From Pseudomonadota bacterium (lineage in GTDB: Bacteria; Pseudomonadota; Gammaproteobacteria; Burkholderiales; Burkholderiaceae): 33,459 bases of DNA. Position 1 is the stretch's first letter, and every line of letters starts with the position of its first letter. The position numbers were made by a program, and so were the translations under genes. The notes beneath the pieces are model-generated. The model did not search any database and was not told where the DNA came from. It saw only the letters and a program-made list of their open reading frames with translations. Below, in pieces: positions 11,569 through 24,604 of this stretch. The stretch is from the NCBI GenBank assembly GCA_023441105.1, contig JAEZQX010000183.1, positions 1-33,459 of the forward strand, written 5' to 3'.

Positions 11569-12462
11569 ATGAACGCACCGCAGGAGAGGCCCGTCAGGCC
11601 CGGGTACCGATACATCCACGTGTCGCCGCTGACCGTCAACATCGGCGCCGAGATCGACGGCATCGACCTGGCCCGGCCGATCGCACCCGAGGTCGCGGCC
11701 GAGATCCGCCAGGCCTGGCTGCAGCACAAGGTCATCTTCTTCCGAGACCAGGAGATCACGGAAGCACAGCAAGTGGCCTTCGCGCGGCTTTTCAGCGACC
11801 TGGAACCACATCCGGTCTCGCCCTCGGTGCCCGGCCACCCGGAGCTGATGCTGCTCGCGCGCGGCGAGACCAGGAAGAACTCGGAGAACGAGTTCCACAC
11901 CGACATGACCTTCCGCGCGGTTCCGCCGATGGGCGCGGTGCTGCGGGCGGTGCAACTGCCACCCGTGGGCGGCGATACCGTCTGGGTCGACATGGCGGCG
12001 GCCTATCGCGGACTGTCGCAGGAAGTGAAGGAGAAGCTCGACGGCCTGGTTGCCACGCATGACGCAGTGCCGGTTTTCGCCCACCGGCTGGACGCCGGGC
12101 AGTTGGCCGCGTTGCGTCGCGACTACCCGCCGGTGGAGCATCCGGTGGTCATCACCCATCCGGAAACCGGCGAGAAGGCCATCTACGTCAATCGCGTGTT
12201 CACCACGCACATCGTCAATGCCTACACCGGCAAGTTCATCCGCCGCCAGGATAGCGATGCGCTGCTGACCCTGCTCTTCAACCAGGTGACCAAGCCGGAA
12301 TACCAGGTGCGCTTCCGCTGGCAGCGCAACGCCATCGCTGCCTGGGACAACCGGGCGACGCAACACTATGCCGTGCTCGACTACATCGACGAAGCCATTC
12401 AGGCCACCCGGCGGGTGATGCACCGGGCAACGCTCAAGGGCATCGCGCGGCCCGCGGCCTAG
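11569..12462 (+). CDS. TauD/TfdA family Fe(II)/2-oxoglutarate dioxygenase
   Basis: A 297-residue dioxygenase that couples decarboxylation of 2-oxoglutarate to substrate hydroxylation, as in taurine (TauD) or 2,4-D (TfdA) breakdown. The metal triad is visible: His110 and Asp112 (NEFHTDMTF) and distal His266 (DNRATQHYAV). Thr137 in GGDTVWVDM and Arg281/282 (RRVMHRAT) match the 2-oxoglutarate ligands. Compared with TauD there are a few extra residues (DEAIQA) between the distal His and that Arg. The ATG at 11569 has only a weak ribosome binding site. It is expressed from a promoter with a palindromic operator, next to a GntR regulator and convergent with a Bug binding protein, which suggests a pathway for an imported organic acid, sulfonate or aryloxy acid. 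The substrate cannot be assigned. Confidence 0.9.
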   Translation: MNAPQERPVRPGYRYIHVSPLTVNIGAEIDGIDLARPIAPEVAAEIRQAWLQHKVIFFRDQEITEAQQVAFARLFSDLEPHPVSPSVPGHPELMLLARGETRKNSENEFHTDMTFRAVPPMGAVLRAVQLPPVGGDTVWVDMAAAYRGLSQEVKEKLDGLVATHDAVPVFAHRLDAGQLAALRRDYPPVEHPVVITHPETGEKAIYVNRVFTTHIVNAYTGKFIRRQDSDALLTLLFNQVTKPEYQVRFRWQRNAIAAWDNRATQHYAVLDYIDEAIQATRRVMHRATLKGIARPAA

Positions 12463-12491
12463 TTCGGCGCGGCGGCGTGCTGGGCCACCTG

Positions 12492-12528
12492 CTGCGAAGC
12501 CCCTGTGCTGCGCCTGCGAACCCCGTGC
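12492..12528. repeat. Imperfect tandem repeat between convergent genes
   Basis: CTGCGAAGCCCCTGTGC (12492) is followed by CTGCGAACCCCGTGC (12514), an imperfect 15-17 base direct repeat in the 67-base gap between two converging stop codons. There is no T-tract; function unknown. Confidence 0.35.
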
Positions 12529-12529
12529 G

Positions 12530-13513
12530 CTAGTTGCCTTGCTTCTCGATGCCGGCCGCCTTGATGGCGGCGGCCCACTTCTCGATCTCGGTCCGCGTGA
12601 AGCGGCCCAGCTCCTCCGGTGTCGAGGAGCGCGGCACGGCACCTTGGGCCGCAAGGGCGGCGCGCACGTCCGGCGTCTCCAGCATGCGGCGAACTTCGGT
12701 CGCGAGCTGGTCGATGATCGGCTTGGGCGTGCCCGCCGGCGCGACCAGCGCCGTCCAGGTGTAGGCCTCGAAGTCCTTGGCCCCCGACTCGATGAAGGTC
12801 GGCAGCTCCTTCAATTGCTCGACCCGCTCGCGGGTGCCGATCGCAAGGGTGCGGATCCGGCCGCTGCTGATGTGCTGATAGGAGGCCAGCACGTTGTCGA
12901 ACATCGCCTCGACCTGGCCGCCGACCAGGTCCTGCAGCGCGGGTGCGCTGCCCTTGTACGGCACGTGCTGGATGTCGATGCCATGCAGGGACTTGAAGAG
13001 CTCCATTGTCAGCTGCGGCGGCGATCCGATGCCTGGCGACGCGTAGCTCATCTTGCCTGGATTGCGCCGGACCAGTTCGATGAACTCCTGCACGTTCCCG
13101 GCCTCCACCGACGGATGCACGTTCAGCACCAGCGGCAGCAACGCGGTGAGCGAGATGGGCGCGAAGTCCTTGAGCGAGTCGTACGGCAGCGACCTGAACA
13201 GGCTGGGATTGATCGCATGCGGCCCGTTTCCCGTCATCAGCAGCGTGTAGCCATCGGGCTGCGCCTTCGCGACCTGGTCCTGCCCGATGATGCCGGACGC
13301 GCCGCCCTTGTTCTCGACGACGAAGGGCTTGCCCAGGGATCGGCTCAGGTTGTCGGCGACGAGTCGCGCGACGATGTCGGTCGCGCCACCCGGCGCAAAC
13401 GGCACCACGATGCGCACGGTGCGGGCGGGATAGGGTTGCGCCGAAACGCCGGCATGGAACAGGGCGAGCGATGCCAGGCAGATGGGCAACAGGCTGCGAA
13501 ACGGGATCTTCAT
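12530..13513 (-). CDS. Bug-family (TctC-type) periplasmic binding protein
   Basis: A 327-residue solute-binding protein. Start 13513 (MKIPFRSLLP) was chosen over the TTG at 13561 because it begins a clean signal peptide (cleavage near GVSAQP) and has GAGAAG just upstream; the longer reading would also run through the promoter. Family motifs in order: YPARTVRIVVPFAPGGATDIVARL, VENKGGASGIIGQDQVAKAQPDGYTLL, HVPYKGSAPALQDLVGGQVEAMFDN. Ligands of this family are usually carboxylates. No TctA/TctB genes are nearby. It converges on the dioxygenase gene, and its promoter carries the same TGTCGACA core as the dioxygenase operator, so the two are probably co-regulated and its ligand may feed that enzyme. 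Confidence 0.92.
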   Translation of the reverse strand: MKIPFRSLLPICLASLALFHAGVSAQPYPARTVRIVVPFAPGGATDIVARLVADNLSRSLGKPFVVENKGGASGIIGQDQVAKAQPDGYTLLMTGNGPHAINPSLFRSLPYDSLKDFAPISLTALLPLVLNVHPSVEAGNVQEFIELVRRNPGKMSYASPGIGSPPQLTMELFKSLHGIDIQHVPYKGSAPALQDLVGGQVEAMFDNVLASYQHISSGRIRTLAIGTRERVEQLKELPTFIESGAKDFEAYTWTALVAPAGTPKPIIDQLATEVRRMLETPDVRAALAAQGAVPRSSTPEELGRFTRTEIEKWAAAIKAAGIEKQGN

Positions 13514-13539
13514 CGGCTTCTCGAGGCTGCGGACGGAAT

Positions 13540-13561
13540 ATTGTATGCCGGCTGTCGACAA
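13540..13561 (-). promoter_or_regulatory. Promoter region of the second Bug gene with operator half-site
   Basis: The minus strand reads TACAAT at 13545-13540 (five of six to the -10), 26 bases before the ATG. Immediately upstream, at 13561-13553, it reads TTGTCGACA, matching nine bases of the left arm of the dioxygenase operator. The second arm is missing here. The position, in the -35/-10 spacer, fits a repressor site. Confidence 0.45.
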
Positions 13562-13744
13562 TGTTAGGCGAACTGGATGCCCGCGGGCACGGCCTGGGGC
13601 GGGTTGCCGTGCAACCCCGGCGGGATCGCGTTGGAGGCCGATCGACTGCGCGCAGTGGTCAGGGGCATGCCGGGCAGCGCCAGCCCGGTTCCTGCGATGA
13701 GCCCCGCCGCCCGCAGGCCCCTGCCGCGCCCTGGGGGCGGAGCG

Positions 13745-14680
13745 TCAGCTCGTTGCGAGTGCCGGCTTCGTGGCCACGAACGCGAACATGCCGGTGGTGT
13801 GGCAGACCACACCGGCGGGGTCCTTGGACTTGCCGAGCAGTCGGGCGATCCCCCACCACAGCTTGTGGGCCAGCTGCAGCGGCTTGATCATTGCCACCTT
13901 CATCCACCACGGCATCTTCGGGAAGAGCGCCATGTCGGCCTGGGCCTCAAGTACCGTCCAGGTCGTGCTGGGCGCGATGCGGCTGACTTCGAAGCCCGCC
14001 GTGCGCAGCGAGTTGAGGGTGCCGAGGTGGGTATGGTGATAGAAGCTGTTGCCGTGGAACGGTTCGAGGAACGCAACCGTGCCGACGAAGCTGCCACCCG
14101 GCTTGAGCACCCGCCAGGCCTCGTTCATCGCCACCGACGGATACTGGAGATGCTCGAGGACGGCGATGGACGAGATGAAGTCGAAGGATTCATCGGCAAA
14201 CGGCAGGGCATGGGCATCGCCGAGGATCGGCGCGTTCGCCTCGGCATAGTCGATGCCCACCCAGTCGTAGCCCAGTTTCTCGAACAAGGCGCGATGCATG
14301 CCGGCCCCGCAACCAAGATCCAGCGCGACGGCATCGGGGCTCTTCGCTGCCGGCAGGTAGCTCAGCAATTCGGGCGTGAAGTGCCACGGCACGCCTTCCA
14401 GCGACTGCAGCAGCGTCGAATCCGGCAAGGCCTGCAGCGGGGCGAAATCGACGCAGGCGGTATCGAGCGCCCGGCCGAGCTCGAAGGCGCAGGTGACCTT
14501 GCGTGGCCGGGCCAGCCGCAGATCGAGCGAACCGCTGGCGGCAAGTGGATAGCGGGTGGAACAGGTGCCGCAGAAGGCGCCGTCGGCGATTTCCTCGAGA
14601 CAGCCGCCGCAGAAGCTGCAGCGCATCCGCTCCCATGCCTTGATGCTGAAACGAAACTGACGCCGAACCTTGGTATCCAT
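13745..14680 (-). CDS. Class I SAM-dependent methyltransferase with N-terminal zinc ribbon
   Basis: A 311-residue protein. Cys21, Cys24, Cys37 and Cys40 (CSFC...CGTC) form a Trm112-like zinc ribbon. The Rossmann methyltransferase core follows, with motif I DLGCGAG at 121-127, an acidic residue in WVGIDYAEAN, the FDFISSIAVLEHL motif typical of UbiE/Methyltransf_11 enzymes, and WRVLKPGGSFVG. About 90 C-terminal residues are hydrophobic and aromatic (LFPKMPWWMKVAMIKPLQLAHKLWWG), suggesting membrane association. Zinc-ribbon methyltransferases of this layout are frequent in cell-surface glycan loci, which fits the glycosyltransferase operon a few kilobases away, but the substrate is unknown. A start at 14626 (MRCSFC) is also possible. 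It has no close operon partner. Confidence 0.85.
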   Translation of the reverse strand: MDTKVRRQFRFSIKAWERMRCSFCGGCLEEIADGAFCGTCSTRYPLAASGSLDLRLARPRKVTCAFELGRALDTACVDFAPLQALPDSTLLQSLEGVPWHFTPELLSYLPAAKSPDAVALDLGCGAGMHRALFEKLGYDWVGIDYAEANAPILGDAHALPFADESFDFISSIAVLEHLQYPSVAMNEAWRVLKPGGSFVGTVAFLEPFHGNSFYHHTHLGTLNSLRTAGFEVSRIAPSTTWTVLEAQADMALFPKMPWWMKVAMIKPLQLAHKLWWGIARLLGKSKDPAGVVCHTTGMFAFVATKPALATS

Positions 14681-14782
14681 GGCAGCCCCCGCCGATGATC
14701 CAGTCGATGCTTCGTGTTACCGCAGGATCTCCCTCGAATCGACGGAGCCCGAACGGCATTGCCTCGTCGTCCGATGTGAAGA

Positions 14783-14798
14783 AGTGTAAGCAGTGTAA
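14783..14798. repeat. Short direct repeat upstream of the methyltransferase
   Basis: AGTGTAA occurs twice (14783-14789 and 14792-14798) two bases apart, about 100 bases upstream of the methyltransferase start. On the minus strand this reads TTACACT-GC-TTACACT, which could be a regulator site or contain a -10-like TACACT. Not assignable. Confidence 0.3.
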
Positions 14799-14975
14799 AG
14801 CGGGATACCGGCAGGCTGGGCGTGGCCGCAACACTTCGGAGGGATCGAACAGGTGAACGATTGTCAGGAGACGGGCGTGGGCTTTCACCCGCCGACCCGC
14901 GGGGCAGCAGGGAGCCGTGGGCGCCGCCCCCTAGAGTTCGCGGTCAGGCTGCCTCGCCCTGCAGCGGAGCGCCCT

Positions 14976-15437
14976 TCACTCGGGAGGGTCAGGCTGTACC
15001 CTGAGTCCGAGGGCGTTGAATTCCTTCGCCGAGGACTGCTCATTGGGGGCGGGGACGCGGCCTGCTCCGGAAATCCTTCCCTCCGCAGCGAGGACAAGCA
15101 GACGGGAGACCAATTCCCTGGCGGGGTATGGCTTCAAGAAGAAGGCGTCGAAATCGTTGAAGTGTTCGCGCACCGCCCATTCTTCGACGGCAGTCTGGAC
15201 CACGATCGGGATATCGGCGTAGGCCGCGTCCAGGCGGACTTGCTTGCAGAAGTCCGTCCCGTTCATGAAGGGCATCATCACGTCGGTGACGATCACGTCG
15301 GGCCTGGTCTGTGCCAGGGCCTCGAGCGCCTCCAGCCCGTTGGCTGTTGCTACCACCTTGAACTGCTCAAGCTCCAACAGGATGACCAGCACCTCGGCTA
15401 TTCCTGGCTCGTCCTCCAGGAGCAGAATCGTCTTCAT
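14976..15437 (-). CDS. Stand-alone receiver-domain response regulator
   Basis: A 153-residue protein with a single CheY-like receiver domain and no DNA-binding or enzymatic output domain. The acidic pocket is Glu8/Asp9 (LLLEDE), the phosphorylation site is Asp52 (VIVTDVMMPFMNG), the switch Thr is Thr82 (VVQTA) and the conserved Lys is Lys102 (FFLKPYPA). About 35 tail residues after the domain are Gly/Pro/Ala-rich. It begins only 14 bases after the KaiC-like gene, so the two form an operon, and it may signal through that ATPase. No histidine kinase gene is in the window; phosphate could come from a distant kinase or from acetyl phosphate, a product of the phosphoketolase encoded nearby (inference). 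Confidence 0.9.
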   Translation of the reverse strand: MKTILLLEDEPGIAEVLVILLELEQFKVVATANGLEALEALAQTRPDVIVTDVMMPFMNGTDFCKQVRLDAAYADIPIVVQTAVEEWAVREHFNDFDAFFLKPYPARELVSRLLVLAAEGRISGAGRVPAPNEQSSAKEFNALGLRVQPDPPE

Positions 15438-15451
15438 CCTCGAGCTTCGCG

Positions 15452-16885
15452 CTACTCGGCGCGCTTCCGGGAGCGTGTGGATTCCTCCGGAGCAACGCCG
15501 TTGCGCGAGATCAGGAAGTCGCGCGGGGAACTGTCGAAGCCCGTGCTGCGTGCCTTCCGGATCGCCAGGGAGCGAACCATTCTTTCTTGTGCATACCGCG
15601 ACTCCAGGTTGACCACATTGTCGGCGAACATTGCCAGCGCGGAGCCCGAGGATGTGCGACTCGAATCGGACGCATCGTCGTGTGATTCATGCGTGACCAG
15701 GGTCGTGACTCCGCGGCGGCTGAGCTCATTGAGCAAGCAGGGCAGGAAGCGATGCGCGCGCTGCTGGTATCCGATGGCGCCGAAGATTCCGGAGACGCCG
15801 TCGATCACCAGGCGCTTCACCCTACGCTGGTCGATCCTTGCCAGGATCGCATAACCCAGTTCGTCCAGCAGGTACTCTCCCGGCGGGTGCCACAGCAGCT
15901 CCACGACTCTCGACTGCACTGCATGCTCCAGCTGGAGGCCGAGCGCCTTGGCCTTTCGAATCAGCATCTCAGGCGACTCGAAGAAGCCGATGGCCAGTCC
16001 CGGCTCGTCGACGCTGGATCGATCGAGGAAGTGCAAGCCGATCGAGGTCTTGCCGCTTCCCGAAGGTCCGCAGATCACCGTGCTACTGCCAACCTGTACG
16101 CCGCTCGATTCGAACATCCGGTCCAGAAAGGCGACACCCGTGGTGAGGACGGCATCATGGGCGGGAGGCGGGTCCCTCGATACGCTCTCCAGACGCGGGA
16201 ACACCCGGATGCCCTCGCGGCCGATCACGAATGAATGGGAGCCGACGAGAGCGCCGTCGCCGCGCGACTTCATGATGGAGATCCTTCGTTCAGGCTGAGG
16301 CCCGAGCAGATCGGCCTCGAGGAAGATCCTTCCATCCACCATGGTGTCTTCCGCCCGGACCAGGGTGCTGTCCCCGCTTGTGAGCAGGAAGATCGTGCAG
16401 CCCTGCATTCCGGCAAGCGCCTGGAGGTCGTGCACCAGTCGCTTCATGTCCTGGATGGATTGCGCCGCTTCCGCGGCGACGCTGAGGCCGTCGATGACCA
16501 GTACGGTCGCGGCGTGAGATGCAACCTCGTTCTGCGCCGTATTCAGCACCCCGTCGAGACCGCCGGCCTGCAGCTGGCGGAAGGCGCTGACGTAGTAGAT
16601 CCGATCGGGAATTGCCGTCCTGTCGAAGAACTCGAGCGTCTGAAGCTGCTGTATCAGGCGGGTGTGCGACTCCGCGAGCAGCGTCAGATAGACGACCAAG
16701 CCCCCCGTGGCGATGCTGCCGAAGCAGATCTGGTTCGCCAGGATCGTCTTCCCTGCGCCCGGGACGCCCTGGATCATGTAGACGCCACCGCGGAACAAGC
16801 CACCCTGGAGGATCGTGTCCAATCCCGGGATGTTCGTCGGGAACCGCTCCAGGGGAGTGCGGATAGGCTGGCTCGTGAATGTCAT
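15452..16885 (-). CDS. KaiC-like double-domain RecA-type ATPase
   Basis: A 477-residue protein with two tandem KaiC/RadA-type ATPase domains, the size and layout of circadian KaiC. Domain 1: Walker A GVPGAGKT (40-47), TLLAESH with Glu72 in the place of the catalytic glutamate region, and Walker B VLVIDG (about 128-133). Domain 2: Walker A GPSGSGKT (273-280), GFFESPE (300-306), Walker B RLVIDG (358-363). In cyanobacterial KaiC the second domain autophosphorylates at adjacent Ser/Thr; I cannot place an equivalent pair here with confidence. The start at 16885 (MTFTSQP) is an ATG; upstream is only a TTG. Relatives outside cyanobacteria are often coupled to receiver or kinase proteins, as here (receiver gene 14 bases downstream). 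It diverges from a glycogen/phosphoketolase gene cluster. It hexamerises in known homologues. Confidence 0.9.
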   Translation of the reverse strand: MTFTSQPIRTPLERFPTNIPGLDTILQGGLFRGGVYMIQGVPGAGKTILANQICFGSIATGGLVVYLTLLAESHTRLIQQLQTLEFFDRTAIPDRIYYVSAFRQLQAGGLDGVLNTAQNEVASHAATVLVIDGLSVAAEAAQSIQDMKRLVHDLQALAGMQGCTIFLLTSGDSTLVRAEDTMVDGRIFLEADLLGPQPERRISIMKSRGDGALVGSHSFVIGREGIRVFPRLESVSRDPPPAHDAVLTTGVAFLDRMFESSGVQVGSSTVICGPSGSGKTSIGLHFLDRSSVDEPGLAIGFFESPEMLIRKAKALGLQLEHAVQSRVVELLWHPPGEYLLDELGYAILARIDQRRVKRLVIDGVSGIFGAIGYQQRAHRFLPCLLNELSRRGVTTLVTHESHDDASDSSRTSSGSALAMFADNVVNLESRYAQERMVRSLAIRKARSTGFDSSPRDFLISRNGVAPEESTRSRKRAE

Positions 16886-16940
16886 ACCGTCGGGAAGGCC
16901 GCATGGGGAACCCGTGGAGTGTCCGTGGCGCAAGCGAATG

Positions 16941-16955
16941 TGTCAAATGTTGACA
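16941..16955. promoter_or_regulatory. Perfect inverted repeat presenting TTGACA on both strands
   Basis: TGTCAA, a 3-base spacer and TTGACA give a perfect -35 consensus reading outward on each strand. For the minus strand it is placed to drive the KaiC-like gene, about 55 bases from the ATG, though the -10 (GACACT) is poor. It could instead be an operator. Confidence 0.4.
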
Positions 16956-17135
16956 GCGATGATCCGGGGGGATGCGGCCACGCCGGAAAGTGCCAACGCG
17001 CTGCGGCCATCCATACGCCGCCGGGACGACGGAGTGGCAGGCAGGACGTGAAGGCGTGAGACCAAGGTCTAATACCGCCGTCGCGGTTCTTCATCTAAGT
17101 TTGGATGGCACGACTCACCAGGCCATACCCCAGTA

Positions 17136-17154
17136 GGCCGGGCTCATCCCGGCC
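17136..17154 (+). promoter_or_regulatory. Stable hairpin in the presumed leader of the phosphoketolase operon
   Basis: GGCCGGG and CCCGGCC form a perfect 7-bp GC stem around a CTCAT loop, about 195 bases before the phosphoketolase start. There is no T-run after it. It may be a leader structure or processing barrier. Confidence 0.3.
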
Positions 17155-17347
17155 CGGGCTGGAGGCACACGATCCACCAGGCATCGCGCCGTCTAGAAGC
17201 ATCCCGACGTTCAGGTAAGACGATGAAGCCGGTTGCGGCGATGAAGTCGGTCGAACGCGCAGCTTCTTCCGAAGCGTCCTCTGGTGTTCACCGTCCTCCA
17301 ATCCGCCGCGCTCGCAGGATCAACCGCTCAGCGAAGAGGAGACATCG

Positions 17348-19756
17348 ATGCCTGACGTCAAGAGCGCTGGAACGCCGAAAGTCGAAGGCGCAGCTGGCCC
17401 GTTGAGCGCCGAGGAAGTGCGCCGCATGAACGCCTGGTGGCGGGCGTGCAACTATCTCTCGGTCGGCATGATCTACCTGCGTGACAATCCCCTGTTGCGC
17501 GAGCCCTTCACGATAGATCACGTCAAGCACCGGCTGCTGGGGCACTGGGGGGCGAGCCCCGCACTTTCGTTCATCTGGGCGCACCTGAATCGCGTGATTA
17601 AGCGCGACGACCTGGAGATGATCTTCATGGCCGGACCCGGCCACGGCGCCCCCGGGGTGCTGGCGCCGACCTACCTCGAGGGCCGCTATTCGGAGGTCTA
17701 CCCGGAGAAGAGCGAAGACGTCGAGGGAATGCAGAAGTTCTTCAAGCAGTTCTCGTTCCCCGGCCATATCGGCAGTCACGTGACGCCCGAGACACCCGGC
17801 TCGATCCACGAAGGCGGTGAACTCGGCTACAGCCTGTCCCATGCCTACGGGGCGGCGCTCGACAATCCCGGCTTGATCGTGGCCTGCGTGGTGGGCGATG
17901 GCGAGGCGGAGACCGGACCGCTTGCCACGGCGTGGCATTCCAACAAGTTCATCAATCCGATCCGTGACGGCGCGGTGCTGCCGATTCTCAATCTGAACGG
18001 CTACAAGATCGCCAACCCCACGATCCTGGCACGCATCAGTCACGACGAGCTGCAGGCATTGTTCGTCGGGTACGGCTATACGCCGTATTTCGTCGAAGGC
18101 GACGACCCCGAGGCCATGCACCAGCAGATGGCGGCGACGCTGGACAAGGCAATCGGAACGATCCGCAGTCTCCAGCGCGAAGCGCGCGACAGCCAGGGGG
18201 CGGAGCGCCCACGCTGGCCGATGATCGTGCTGCGTTCACCCAAGGGCTGGACCGGTCCGAAGGAGGTCAAGGGCCACAAGGCCGAGGGCTCCTGGCGGTC
18301 GCACCAGGTGCCGTTCTCCGACGTTCGCGAGAACCCCGCGAGCCTCGCGTTGCTCGAGACCTGGCTGAAGAGCTACAAGCCGGAGGAACTGTTCGACGAG
18401 AAGGGACGGCTGGTTGCGGAGTTGCGCGACCTGGCGCCGGCTGGCGCGCGGCGCATGAGCGCAAGCCCGCACGCCAACGGCGGGCTGCTGCGCAGGGACC
18501 TGAAGCTTCCCGACTTTCGCGACTACGCCGTGCAGGTGACGCAAGGCGGTACCGAAAGGCACGAGAACACCAGGCCGCTGGGCGCGTTCCTGCGCGACAC
18601 CATGCGCAACAACATGACGAATTTCCGCGTCTTCGGGCCCGACGAGACCGCATCCAACCGCCTCCAGGCGCTGTACGAGGTGACGAAGAAGACCTGGATG
18701 GCGGATTTCCTGCCGGAAGACGCGGACGGCGGCGAGCTTGCACCCGACGGCCGGGTGATGGAGATGCTCTCCGAGCATACCTTGCTCGGCTGGCTCGAGG
18801 GATACCTGCTTTCCGGACGGCACGGCTTCTTCCACACCTACGAAGCGTTCGCGCATGTGGTCGATTCGATGTTCAACCAGCATGCCAAGTGGCTCGACAT
18901 CTCGAAGAACCACGTGCCTTGGCGCGCGTCGGTCGCATCGCAGAACATCCTGCTGTCGTCGACCGTCTGGCGGCAGGATCACAACGGCTTTTCGCACCAG
19001 GACCCCGGCTTCATCGACCTCGTGACCAACAAGGCGCCGTCGGTCACCCGGATCTACCTGCCGCCAGACGCCAATACGCTTCTGGCTGTCGCCGACCATT
19101 GCCTGCGCTCGACCGACTGCATCAACGTGATCGTCGCCGACAAGCAGAAGCACATGCAGTTCACGACGATCGACGAAGCGATCATTCATTGCGAGAAGGG
19201 GATCGGGATCTGGAGCCGAGCCAGCAATGACGTCGGCGTCGAGCCGGACGTGGTCATGGCTGCCTGCGGCGACGTGGCGACGCTCGAGGCGCTTGCGGCG
19301 GTCGCGATCCTGCGCGAGCAACTGCCCGAGTTGAAGGTGCGTTTCGTCAACGTGGTGGACCTCTACCGGATGCAGCCACGTTCCGAGCATCCGCACGGCT
19401 CGACGAAGAGCGAGTTCGATGGGCTTTTCACCACCGACAAGCCCGTCATCTTCAATTTCCATGGCTACCCATGGCTGATCCACAAGCTGGCCTATCGTTT
19501 TGCGAACAGCGAGAATCTGCACGTGCGCGGATACAAGGAGAAAGGCAACATCAATACGCCGCTCGAACTGGCGATCCTCAACCAGATCGACCGCTTCGAC
19601 CTGGTCATTGACGTGATTGATCGCGTGCCGGGGCTCGCGGCGCGGGCGGCGCATCTCAAGGAAGAGATGCGCAATCGCATCATCGACAACCTGAACTACG
19701 CGCATACGCACGGCACGGACCGGGACGAGATCACCAACTGGGTGTGGCCATATTGA
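17348..19756 (+). CDS. xfp: Phosphoketolase (Xfp family)
   Basis: A full-length, 802-residue thiamine-diphosphate enzyme that splits xylulose 5-phosphate (and often fructose 6-phosphate) with phosphate to give acetyl phosphate plus glyceraldehyde 3-phosphate (or erythrose 4-phosphate). Family features: [15 protein letters not shown] (30-44), AGPGHGAPG with the catalytic His (95-103), [29 protein letters not shown], and the thiamine-diphosphate/Mg segment [20 protein letters not shown] (182-201). The C-terminal part ends in NWVWPY. Whether it uses one or both sugar phosphates cannot be told from sequence. An AGGAG site precedes the ATG. It is first in a four-gene run with glycogen phosphorylase, debranching enzyme and phosphoglucomutase, implying that stored glucan feeds acetyl phosphate formation. 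No acetate kinase or phosphotransacetylase gene is present in the window. Confidence 0.96.
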   Translation: MPDVKSAGTPKVEGAAGPLSAEEVRRMNAWWRACNYLSVGMIYLRDNPLLREPFTIDHVKHRLLGHWGASPALSFIWAHLNRVIKRDDLEMIFMAGPGHGAPGVLAPTYLEGRYSEVYPEKSEDVEGMQKFFKQFSFPGHIGSHVTPETPGSIHEGGELGYSLSHAYGAALDNPGLIVACVVGDGEAETGPLATAWHSNKFINPIRDGAVLPILNLNGYKIANPTILARISHDELQALFVGYGYTPYFVEGDDPEAMHQQMAATLDKAIGTIRSLQREARDSQGAERPRWPMIVLRSPKGWTGPKEVKGHKAEGSWRSHQVPFSDVRENPASLALLETWLKSYKPEELFDEKGRLVAELRDLAPAGARRMSASPHANGGLLRRDLKLPDFRDYAVQVTQGGTERHENTRPLGAFLRDTMRNNMTNFRVFGPDETASNRLQALYEVTKKTWMADFLPEDADGGELAPDGRVMEMLSEHTLLGWLEGYLLSGRHGFFHTYEAFAHVVDSMFNQHAKWLDISKNHVPWRASVASQNILLSSTVWRQDHNGFSHQDPGFIDLVTNKAPSVTRIYLPPDANTLLAVADHCLRSTDCINVIVADKQKHMQFTTIDEAIIHCEKGIGIWSRASNDVGVEPDVVMAACGDVATLEALAAVAILREQLPELKVRFVNVVDLYRMQPRSEHPHGSTKSEFDGLFTTDKPVIFNFHGYPWLIHKLAYRFANSENLHVRGYKEKGNINTPLELAILNQIDRFDLVIDVIDRVPGLAARAAHLKEEMRNRIIDNLNYAHTHGTDRDEITNWVWPY

Positions 19757-19803
19757 GTTGCGGCCACCGGACGAGCGACCCGAGCGATGAAGGACGCGCG
19801 ACC

Positions 19804-22302
<2,499 letters not shown>

Positions 22303-22378
22303 TCCTCCATGGCCGCGAGGCTGGAGGCGATCCGGTGATGGAGCGTCCGGCATGGAAGGACTTGCGGGGAGTTGCCGA

Positions 22379-24487
<2,109 letters not shown>

Positions 24488-24604
24488 GGGCAGGGAAAGC
24501 GGCCGGGCACCATGGCGGTCAAGACACGCCACTGGCGATCCGGTACCTGCGACCGGCGGCCTCGACGATACTAGCCGCTGGCTTCAAGGACTTCCGGAGA
24601 CATC

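Larger units (their letters stand above)
16886..17347. other. Divergent regulatory region between the KaiC-like operon and the glycogen/phosphoketolase cluster
   Basis: These 462 bases contain no convincing gene. They hold several symmetric elements: TGTCAA-ATG-TTGACA (16941-16955), AGACC-AA-GGTCT (17059-17070) overlapping a TCTAAT -10-like hexamer (17068-17073), and a 7-bp hairpin GGCCGGG/CCCGGCC (17136-17154). The length and density of symmetric sites suggest a regulated two-way promoter. If the TCTAAT is used, the phosphoketolase transcript has a leader of about 270 bases. Confidence 0.45.
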
